Below, one piece after another: positions 41,925 to 47,652 of a stretch of DNA of 47,652 nucleotides. Source of the stretch: UBA1227 sp045599345. GTDB lineage: Bacteria > Bacillota > Clostridia > Oscillospirales > Acutalibacteraceae. Position 1 is the first letter of the stretch. Each line of letters opens with the position of its first letter. The notes below the pieces were generated by a model. The model was not told the origin of the DNA. It made no database searches and saw nothing but the letters and a program-made list of their open reading frames with translations. Location: the NCBI GenBank assembly GCA_045599345.1, contig JAZRVV010000034.1, forward strand, positions 1 through 47,652. Direction: 5' to 3'. The translations under genes and the position numbers were made by a program.

Positions 41925-43052
41925 TTATTTAATATAAACTTTCCTGCCACAAAAAGCAGTAAAGTAATTAACACCTTTTAGCGTCACACCAGCATATGGT
42001 GTTGCGCGTCCCATTGAGAGAAACGAATCAGGATTTACTGTAAATCCTTCTTCAAGATTCCATAGTGAATAATCATCACCAAGTGGTATATCAAAACGCT
42101 GTCTTGGGTTTGTTGAAAGAAGGTCAACGAGTTCCTCAAGCGTTATTATTTTCGAATTTAAAACGAGATTTGTGTAAAGCACTGGGAAGGCTGTCTCAAG
42201 GCCTACAATTCCAAAAGCGGAACCTTCGAGTCCCCTTGCCTTTTCCTCTGCGCTGTGAGGTGCATGGTCTGTCGCTATCATATCAATAGTACCATCTGTG
42301 ATGCCAAGGAGGAGTGCCTCCCTATCATCAGCGCCACGAAGCGGTGGATTCATTTTAAATCGTCCATCCTCCAAGAGGTCTTTCTCACAGAGTGTCAAAT
42401 AATGTGGACCTGTCTCACATGTGATGTTAACACCTGATTTCTTAGCGTCCCTTATCAGTTCAACACTCTCTTTTGTTGAGATATGACAAACGTGATATGC
42501 ACAACCGGTTTCATACGAGAGGTTAATATCACGTTCTATCTGCTTCCATTCGGAAGCGGAAGAAATTCCAAGGTGGCCATGGAACTTGGCATATGCGCCG
42601 TCATGGATATAACCACCATGGAGCAGCTCATTTACTTCGCAATGAGCGACGATCATTTTGTTTAGGGCTGCGGCACGGCTCATTGCCTCGCGCATCATGC
42701 CGGCATCTTGGACACCATGGCCATCGTCAGAGAACGCGATGCACTTGTCTGCAAGCCCCTCAAGGTCTGCAATAACTTGGCCCTTTTGGCCAACTGTTAT
42801 TGCCGCATATGGGCGGACATCAATTACCGCATCGCGGTCTATAATGTCCTGCTCTACTTTGATATTTTCAATTGAATCAGGAACAGGATTTAAGTTTGGC
42901 ATTGTGCATACAGCAGTATATCCACCACGTGCTGCTGCCATTGAACCAGTCTTGATAGTTTCCTTGTATGAGAAGCCTGGCTCCCTAAAATGTACATGTA
43001 CATCAAGGAATGCTGGCAACTTTGTAAGACCAGATACTGTTTCAAAAGCCAT
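41925..43052 (-). CDS. pyrC: Dihydroorotase, compact form
   Basis: Cyclises carbamoyl aspartate to dihydroorotate, 375 residues. Metal ligands: FLDVHVHFREPG (H-x-H), IVAHCEV, YHVCHIST and IATDHAPHS. Bacterial class I enzymes are usually about 420-430 residues, with ~45 residues of beta-structure before the H-x-H motif; here only about 19 precede it. The SD AAAGGGGG is well placed seven bases before the ATG, so the short N terminus seems real. Confidence 0.9.
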   Translation of the reverse strand: MAFETVSGLTKLPAFLDVHVHFREPGFSYKETIKTGSMAAARGGYTAVCTMPNLNPVPDSIENIKVEQDIIDRDAVIDVRPYAAITVGQKGQVIADLEGLADKCIAFSDDGHGVQDAGMMREAMSRAAALNKMIVAHCEVNELLHGGYIHDGAYAKFHGHLGISSASEWKQIERDINLSYETGCAYHVCHISTKESVELIRDAKKSGVNITCETGPHYLTLCEKDLLEDGRFKMNPPLRGADDREALLLGITDGTIDMIATDHAPHSAEEKARGLEGSAFGIVGLETAFPVLYTNLVLNSKIITLEELVDLLSTNPRQRFDIPLGDDYSLWNLEEGFTVNPDSFLSMGRATPYAGVTLKGVNYFTAFCGRKVYIK

Positions 43053-43080
43053 ACTTTAACCCCCTTTATGTTTTACAAAA

Positions 43081-43103
43081 GGAGCACCTTTGAAAGGTGC
43101 TCC
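43081..43103 (-). terminator. Hairpin between uraA and pyrC
   Basis: 11-bp perfect stem (43081-43091 with 43093-43103), then TTTTGT on the - strand. It would reduce read-through from uraA into pyrC or mark an mRNA processing point inside the operon. Confidence 0.65.
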
Positions 43104-43118
43104 ATATGTAAATTAAAC

Positions 43119-44597
43119 TTAATTTTCAGCAGCTGCTGCCTTAGCCTCTGCTTTCTTTGTCTGCTTTACATCCTTAGCATTAGCAGAAGATGAGAGTGAA
43201 GCACCTGTGTCCTCTGGTGATTCCTCTTCAAAGTCATAATCCTTACCAGGAAGGATGGCATTGAGGATGATACCAGCAAGTGATGCTACTGCCAAAGCTG
43301 AGAGTGTGATTGTAGCCTTGCCAACGCCGAATGAGATACCACTTGTAAGGCCAAGACCTGTTACAAGGATAACAGCAGCGATGATAAGGTTACGAGAGTT
43401 AGCGAAATCAACGCGTGTGTCAACAATGTTTCTAACACCGGCTGCAGAAATCATACCGTAAAGAACGAATGAGATACCGCCGATAACAGCTGTTGGAAGA
43501 AGTTCGATAACTGCTGCAAACTTAGGGCAGAATGAAAGTACTGTTGCAAAGATAGCAGCGATACGAATTACGCGTGGATCATAAACCTTTGTAAGAACAA
43601 GAACGCCTGTGTTCTCACCGTATGTTGTATTTGCAGGACCACCAACGAGAGATGCAAGAGCTGTTGCAAGACCGTCACCCATAAGTGTTCTGTGGAGACC
43701 TGGTTCCTTAATATAGTTCTTGTCTACTGTTGCGCTGATAGCTGAGATATCACCGATATGCTCCATCATTGTTGCGAGTGCGATAGGCATGATAGCGATG
43801 ATTGAGCTTACAACAAGTGAGCTCTTGCCAAAGTCAACACCAAGAACTGTTGAAGCCTTGTGAATTGGGAAGCCAATCCATGGAGCAGCCTTGAGATACT
43901 CAAGTGCACTTACAGAGAAGAGCTGCATGTTTGCCTTACCATTGATAGCAATAGCAGCGCCGTCTGCTGTTGGAGCACCAACAGTTACTGCAAGAATAGC
44001 AGCAATAGCAACAGAACCTACAACACCGATAAGGATTGGAAGGATCTTTGCCATGCCCTTGCCCCAGATGTTAAAGATAATAACAAGAGCAAGTGCGATA
44101 AGAGCGATTGGCCAACATGTTGAGCAGTTGTCAATAGCAGAACCAGCAAGTCCAAGTCCGATGCAGATGATGATAGGACCAGTTACTACTGGTGGGAAGA
44201 ACTTCATTACCTTGTTAACGCCAACAGCCTTGATAAGACCAGCGAGTACGAAGTAAAGAAGACCTGCACATGCAACACCAAGACAAGCGTATGGAAGAAG
44301 CTGTGCTGTTGTCATGTCCTCATAACCAGGTGTGCCAGCAAGGCCAGTGATTGCAGCATAACCGCCAAGGAAAGCGAATGATGAACCAAGGAATGCTGGA
44401 ACCTTCATCTTAGTGATGAGGTGGAAAAGAAGTGTACCGAGACCGGCACAAAGAAGTGTTGTTGAAACATCAAGACCTGTAATAAGCGGTACAAGTACTG
44501 TTGCTCCGAACATTGCGAACATGTGCTGGAGACCCAAGATGAGCATCTTAGGAGTGCCAAGTTCGCGAGCGTCATAAATTGCTTTTTGCTCTGACAT
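43119..44597 (-). CDS. uraA: Uracil permease, NCS2 family
   Basis: Uracil:proton symporter, 492 residues, about 14 membrane segments. Family motifs: GLQHMFAMFGATVLVPLITG, a PAFLGSSFAFLGGY segment, LVGGPANTTYGENTGVL (the NCS2 signature) and VIGGISFVLYGMI. The C-terminal ~45 residues form a charged Ala/Lys/Glu tail not seen in short UraA. It lies between pyrR and pyrC in the PyrR-controlled operon. Confidence 0.93.
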   Translation of the reverse strand: MSEQKAIYDARELGTPKMLILGLQHMFAMFGATVLVPLITGLDVSTTLLCAGLGTLLFHLITKMKVPAFLGSSFAFLGGYAAITGLAGTPGYEDMTTAQLLPYACLGVACAGLLYFVLAGLIKAVGVNKVMKFFPPVVTGPIIICIGLGLAGSAIDNCSTCWPIALIALALVIIFNIWGKGMAKILPILIGVVGSVAIAAILAVTVGAPTADGAAIAINGKANMQLFSVSALEYLKAAPWIGFPIHKASTVLGVDFGKSSLVVSSIIAIMPIALATMMEHIGDISAISATVDKNYIKEPGLHRTLMGDGLATALASLVGGPANTTYGENTGVLVLTKVYDPRVIRIAAIFATVLSFCPKFAAVIELLPTAVIGGISFVLYGMISAAGVRNIVDTRVDFANSRNLIIAAVILVTGLGLTSGISFGVGKATITLSALAVASLAGIILNAILPGKDYDFEEESPEDTGASLSSSANAKDVKQTKKAEAKAAAAEN

Positions 44598-44634
44598 TGT
44601 TCATTTCTCCTTTAAGTTTAATTTTTCTTATAAT

Positions 44635-45168
44635 TTAGGCTTTCGCCATAATTGCCACTTCGTTGACTCCATCTATTTCAGCTACCCTTACGCTGATGAA
44701 TTCTTCACGTGATGTTGGAATATTCTTGCCAACATAGTTTGCTGAAATTGGAAGTTCGCGGTGACCTCTGTCAATCATAACAGCGAACTGAATTGACTTT
44801 GGTCTGCCAAGGCTCATAAGCGCATCCATTGCCGCACGTACTGTGCGACCCGTGTATAGCACATCATCAACAAGCACTATTGCCTTGTCATTTACATCAA
44901 AGTTGATAACTGAATCGTTAAGATGTGGCTCAACATACTTCTCACTCAAATCGTCACGATAGAAAGTGATATCAATCTCACCAAGTTGAACCTTGATATC
45001 AGAGAACTTTTCAATGTTCTCTCCTATTACCTTTGCGATTGGTACGCCGCGCCTTTTAATGCCGACAAGGTAGATTGTATCAACATCAGCATTGTGCTCG
45101 ATAATTTCGTGAGCAATACGTGCGAGTGAGCGTGACATAGTTGCTTCATCAATTATTACTTTATCCAT
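44635..45168 (-). CDS. pyrR: PyrR bifunctional regulator / uracil phosphoribosyltransferase
   Basis: Binds pyr mRNA leaders with UMP and promotes attenuation; also makes UMP from uracil. 177 residues. The PRPP motif is AIVLVDDVLYTGRTVRAAMD; YLVGIKRRGVPIA and REFISVRVAEIDGVNEV are typical. The start is ATG 45168 with GAGGGG eight bases upstream; a longer in-frame reading runs back through the terminator hairpin and is rejected. First gene of the operon. Confidence 0.95.
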   Translation of the reverse strand: MDKVIIDEATMSRSLARIAHEIIEHNADVDTIYLVGIKRRGVPIAKVIGENIEKFSDIKVQLGEIDITFYRDDLSEKYVEPHLNDSVINFDVNDKAIVLVDDVLYTGRTVRAAMDALMSLGRPKSIQFAVMIDRGHRELPISANYVGKNIPTSREEFISVRVAEIDGVNEVAIMAKA

Positions 45169-45186
45169 GCTCACCGCCCCTCTCAC

Positions 45187-45222
45187 AAAAAAATAAGCCT
45201 TGACGCTATGACGCGACAAGGC
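45187..45222 (-). terminator. Pyr operon attenuator terminator
   Basis: On the - strand, stem 45213-45222 with 45197-45206 (one mismatch, 6-nt loop) followed by TTATTTTTTT. It sits between the promoter and pyrR. Confidence 0.85.
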
Positions 45223-45262
45223 ATAATTTCTCTAGTCACCTTGCCGGCATCTCGTACCGAAT
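45215..45262 (-). promoter_or_regulatory. PyrR-binding leader / antiterminator
   Basis: On the - strand, TACGAGATGCCGGCAAGG (45239-45256) resembles the PyrR-binding loop with its GAGAxGCC-x2-CAAGG core. GGCAAGG (45239-45245) can pair with CCTTGTC (45215-45221), which is also one arm of the terminator: an antiterminator versus terminator switch, as in B. subtilis pyr leaders. Confidence 0.75.
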
Positions 45263-45282
45263 TAAAGGATTTTGTTGTCTAT

Positions 45283-45311
45283 ATAATACCCAATATATAG
45301 TGGTTTGTAAA
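45283..45311 (-). promoter_or_regulatory. Promoter of pyr operon
   Basis: On the - strand: TTTACA (45306-45311), 17-bp spacer, TATTAT (45283-45288), placing the start of transcription near 45276. Confidence 0.7.
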
Positions 45312-45339
45312 CAAATTATCAACAAATATATTTATTTTG

Positions 45340-45368
45340 TAGACTTGCACAAAAATTAGTGGTAAAAT
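45340..45368 (+). promoter_or_regulatory. Promoter of tRNA-Leu gene
   Basis: TAGACT (45340-45345), 17-bp spacer, TAAAAT (45363-45368), 13 bases before the mature tRNA. Confidence 0.5.
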
Positions 45369-45381
45369 TATGCGGCAACGA

Positions 45382-45469
45382 GCGGATGTGGCGGAATTGG
45401 CAGACGCGCAGGTCTCAGACTCCTGTGGATGTTTAATCCTTGTGAGTTCAAATCTCATCATCCGCACCA
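45382..45469 (+). tRNA. tRNA-Leu (anticodon CAG), CCA encoded
   Basis: Class II tRNA. Acceptor stem GCGGATG/CATCCGC, D arm with GGCGGAATTGGCAGACGC, anticodon arm CAGGT-CTCAGAC-TCCTG (anticodon CAG, with a T-T pair at the base of the loop), a long variable arm TGGAT/ATCC, T arm GTGAG-TTCAAAT-CTCAT, discriminator A and encoded CCA. The 3' end is duplicated downstream. Confidence 0.95.
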
Positions 45470-45498
45470 AAAAAGACTAGCTAACGCTAGTCTTTTTT
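45456..45498 (+). repeat. 43-bp direct repeat, copy 1 (tRNA 3' end plus terminator)
   Basis: Last 14 bases of tRNA-Leu with CCA plus the terminator hairpin. Identical to 45604-45646. Confidence 0.95.
45469..45498 (+). terminator. Terminator of tRNA-Leu
   Basis: 13-bp perfect stem (45469-45481 with 45486-45498), loop TAAC, ending in six T. Confidence 0.92.
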
Positions 45499-45603
45499 GT
45501 TTGCTTGAGATTTGAACTGTATAACGCCCGGGCTCGCTTAGCTCGCCTAGACCCTTTTGTCGCTTTTTAATGGGGCGACATTTCCCCTATTAGGGGAATC
45601 ACC
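45499..45603. other. Spacer between tRNA-end repeats
   Basis: 105 bases without a gene, more GC-rich than the surroundings. TGAGATTTGAACT at 45506-45518 is the exact inverted copy of the tRNA T-arm segment 45445-45457. It also holds GTCGC/GCGAC arms and an 8-bp palindrome TTCCCCTA-T-TAGGGGAA (45582-45598). It may be remains of a second tRNA or of an integrated element. Confidence 0.6.
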
Positions 45604-45646
45604 CATCATCCGCACCAAAAAAGACTAGCTAACGCTAGTCTTTTTT
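45604..45646 (+). repeat. 43-bp direct repeat, copy 2
   Basis: Exact copy of 45456-45498: 14 bases of tRNA-Leu 3' end with CCA and the terminator, but with no tRNA body before it. The palindromic hairpin also serves as terminator for the convergent esterase gene ending at 45652. Confidence 0.95.
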
Positions 45647-45651
45647 TGGTG

Positions 45652-46632
45652 CTATTTACGATGTTCTTCCCAGAAAGCAACTGCCTCATCGAGCCAGCCC
45701 TCGCCGTCAAGGCCTGTGCAGAGGCCACAGCCGTGCCTGCCCTGCTTAAACTGGCGATATATGTGAGGAATGCCCTTTGCTGTGAGGGCTGCATCATACT
45801 CTTCCTCCGAGCCACGTGATACAAGGATGTCATGGCCACCACGCCAGTAGTATACTGGTGGGCAATCATCGCGAATATGCTTTGCTGGATCCAAATCATC
45901 CGGCTTGATGCCTCCTCTTGCGCAAACAAGGGCGAGGCCTTTTTCAATTATGCTGTTGCGTGATGCAACCGGATAAAGTGCGATAAGTGCTGCTGGTACT
46001 GGGTCACCCATGTCCTGGCAAGAAAACTTGTCACAACCAGCAAGTGCTGTAAGCCAAGCACCTGCTGAACCACCAGAGAGAGCGTAACCTTCCTTGTTTA
46101 CTGGGAAGTCATGGCTCATGATGTACTCAAGTGCCTTTGAAACGTCCTGACGGGCTGATTTAAAGCCTCCATGGAATGGAAAAGCAGCTTGTGAATAATT
46201 GATAATAAAGAAGTTATAGCCCTGTTTGGTAAGCTCACGAGCCATATGGAGACCATCACAGATATTTGCATCCATGAGGAATGCTCCTGGTGGGCAGAAA
46301 AGCACAAATGGCTTATCTGGGTCACCTTTGAAGAAATAGAGTTTAACGCCAGCCTTATATGGCTGCTTCAAAATCTCTTTCTTGCTATAGATGGAGTATT
46401 CCATCTTATAGTCTTTTTTGAATTCGTCTGCAAGCCAGTCAAATGACTTCTTTTCCTCGCTGTGCTGTACGCCAAAGACAAGGTTCATAAAAACATTGTC
46501 TGTAAGGAGTGAGAAAAAGTGACCTGCGACGCCTGGACCGTTGAGAAAGCGGTTCATGTTATGGCCTAAAAACTGGGGATAAAAATTGAGAACTGCATAG
46601 GGAAGTATTCTTGGGTAATAAGAAAGTTTCAT
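45652..46632 (-). CDS. Alpha/beta hydrolase, esterase/lipase-like
   Basis: Cytoplasmic serine hydrolase, 326 residues, of the BD-FAE/HSL-like group. Nucleophile Ser in ALSGGSAGAWLTA (G-x-S-x-G); oxyanion region LFCPPGAFL in place of the usual HGGG; catalytic Asp in RGGHDILVSRGSEEEY and His in KQGRHGCGL. No signal peptide is evident. The substrate may be a carboxylic ester such as a short acyl group on sugars. Downstream of the endonuclease/phosphatase-family gene by 20 bases, probably co-transcribed. Confidence 0.85.
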   Translation of the reverse strand: MKLSYYPRILPYAVLNFYPQFLGHNMNRFLNGPGVAGHFFSLLTDNVFMNLVFGVQHSEEKKSFDWLADEFKKDYKMEYSIYSKKEILKQPYKAGVKLYFFKGDPDKPFVLFCPPGAFLMDANICDGLHMARELTKQGYNFFIINYSQAAFPFHGGFKSARQDVSKALEYIMSHDFPVNKEGYALSGGSAGAWLTALAGCDKFSCQDMGDPVPAALIALYPVASRNSIIEKGLALVCARGGIKPDDLDPAKHIRDDCPPVYYWRGGHDILVSRGSEEEYDAALTAKGIPHIYRQFKQGRHGCGLCTGLDGEGWLDEAVAFWEEHRK

Positions 46633-46652
46633 GAGTCCAATCTCCTCTTTAT

Positions 46653-47652
46653 TTATTTTTCGCCAAGTATAAATTCCATATAAACTGGATTGTGATCAGA
46701 GTACTTAAATCCAGTATCATATACATTTTTGTCGACAACTTCAATGTTGTCAGTTACGAAGAATCCATCAACAGTTACAACATATTGTTTGTCATTATAA
46801 GGGCCGTCTGCATTGCGGCAAGAAGGAACCTTATTCTCCTCATCAAAAGGAACGACTTTACTCACATTGTAGCCTTTGAGAAGTTCTGGGTCTATTGGCT
46901 GAGCCCATGTGAGGCCGCCCTGGTCAATTCCAAATATGTCGGCAGATGTAACCTTGCCGTCACCGAGAAGGTCCTTGTTAAAGTCGCCACCTGCGATGCA
47001 ATAGTTACCCTTATCATATTCTGCTTGCATATCGCTAAGTAGCATTTTGAGCTGTTTTACACCGATTGAGCCGTCTGATGAATAAGCAGAGAGGTGTACA
47101 GTAAAGAGTACAAGTTCCTTGCCATCACTAGTTGGCACACGTGTTACTGTATAGCAGCGGTCGAGATCAACAAGCTTCATAACGCTCTCCTCAATTGGGA
47201 GGCTGCGGCGAAGAGATGTTGTCATATTAAACTTTGAGAATGTCATGATGCCAGATACTGACTTGCCATGAGGCTCAAGGATAGGATAGAAAAGATATGG
47301 ACTGTCGTAGTTGCAACCAAAGACAGAATCATATAAAGGGAACGCCTTTTCAAGTATCTCCTGCTGATTTACATGCCAAGAACGAGTTGAGTCGGTATCA
47401 ACCTCCTCAATCATCATAAAGTCGGCATCCTCTGATTTTAAGAACTTGGTGATGCCCTTAAAAACATCCTTAACAGAATCAGCACTCTTGGCCCTACTTT
47501 CCGTACCACCATCCATAAAGAAACCAAAGTCTGGTGTATAGGCACCAAATCCTACGTTGTAGGAAACTATTTTGTACTGCTGTCCAACCTCACAGGTTGT
47601 GCCGATGTTGTCACTGACTGTGAGCTTTTGATTGTCATCAATGCGATGATAA
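46653..47652 (-). CDS. Endonuclease/exonuclease/phosphatase family protein, 5'-partial
   Basis: The reading frame stays open to the window edge (it continues upstream as IVSYNVGFGAYTPDFGFFM before a Met at 47516), so the N terminus is missing. The Mg2+-dependent EEP fold is complete otherwise: Asn in VSYNVG, Glu in MMIEEVD, His in LFTVHLSAY, Asp-x-Asn in AGGDFNKD and SDHNPVYMEF at the end. The first visible residues suggest a linker after a membrane anchor or signal peptide outside the window. Such proteins cleave DNA, RNA or phosphodiesters/inositol phosphates; the substrate is not determined. Confidence 0.88.
   Translation of the reverse strand, partial: YHRIDDNQKLTVSDNIGTTCEVGQQYKIVSYNVGFGAYTPDFGFFMDGGTESRAKSADSVKDVFKGITKFLKSEDADFMMIEEVDTDSTRSWHVNQQEILEKAFPLYDSVFGCNYDSPYLFYPILEPHGKSVSGIMTFSKFNMTTSLRRSLPIEESVMKLVDLDRCYTVTRVPTSDGKELVLFTVHLSAYSSDGSIGVKQLKMLLSDMQAEYDKGNYCIAGGDFNKDLLGDGKVTSADIFGIDQGGLTWAQPIDPELLKGYNVSKVVPFDEENKVPSCRNADGPYNDKQYVVTVDGFFVTDNIEVVDKNVYDTGFKYSDHNPVYMEFILGEK

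Noticed and set aside
45169..45219. Longer start of PyrR
   Set aside because: The codons run through the attenuator hairpin and T tract.
45499..45603. A second, reversed tRNA between the 43-bp repeats
   Set aside because: Only the 13-base T-arm segment is recognisable; no acceptor pairing or anticodon arm can be drawn.
1..47652. CRISPR array, prophage or IS element
   Set aside because: No regularly spaced repeats, no transposase or phage structural genes were found; the only recombinase is the XerC/D-like one.

Overview
The window looks like a low-GC, Gram-positive anaerobe of the class Clostridia, most likely a Lachnospiraceae relative. The pointers are an IspH-ribosomal protein S1 fusion, the archaeal/fungal-type aspartate-semialdehyde dehydrogenase, electron-transfer-linked PyrD/PyrK, Gram-positive Shine-Dalgarno sites with frequent GTG/TTG starts, and many strong intrinsic terminators. 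Species cannot be told from the sequence alone.

Layout. 1-5.1 kb (all + strand): tyrosine phosphatase, MATE exporter, an unrecognised tocopherol-cyclase-like protein with its own promoter and terminator, a palindrome-rich gap with a perfect 28-bp 11-6-11 inverted repeat, then a tyrosine recombinase coupled to a TetR regulator. 5.2-10.4 kb (- strand): hybrid histidine kinase, yajC, tgt, queA. 10.5-11.6 kb: asd on the + strand. 11.6-20.8 kb: a complete corrinoid methyl-transfer module. It has a UroD-family methyltransferase, a 62-aa protein, a divergent GroEL paralogue, a PucR-type regulator, a RACo-type reductive activator, a corrinoid protein, a methyl-THF methyltransferase, and a folate transporter (folT) behind a well-conserved tetrahydrofolate riboswitch. 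20.8-31.8 kb (- strand): a long run of envelope, lipid and housekeeping genes (exonuclease, truncated DHHW protein, MBOAT, ComEA-like, FkbM, IspH-S1, PlsC, Cmk, YhiN, RpiR-type regulator, half-length AI-2E-type permease, membrane protein). 31.9-34.5 kb (+ strand): a catalytically dead signal-peptidase-like membrane protein and an abundant-looking SDR with a zinc ribbon. 34.6-45.3 kb (- strand): pyrimidine operon pyrR-uraA-pyrC-carB-pyrK-pyrD-pyrF-pyrE-pyrB with a PyrR-type attenuator leader. 45.4-47.7 kb: tRNA-Leu(CAG) whose 3' end and terminator are duplicated 148 bp away, an esterase, and an endonuclease/exonuclease/phosphatase-family protein that runs off the window.

How it works together. 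The methyl module would demethylate an unidentified methyl donor, probably a methoxylated compound, using the UroD-family protein. The methyl group passes through the corrinoid protein to tetrahydrofolate, and RACo keeps the cobalt active. The folate transporter under THF-riboswitch control supplies the acceptor. What is new to me is a dedicated chaperonin-like ATPase and a tiny protein in the same transcription unit as the substrate methyltransferase. The pyr operon makes UMP de novo and also carries a uracil permease; carA is not in the window. Genes left of about 5.1 kb all point right and most genes beyond it point left. Together with the dif-like repeat beside a recombinase, this hints that the window may lie at the replication terminus.
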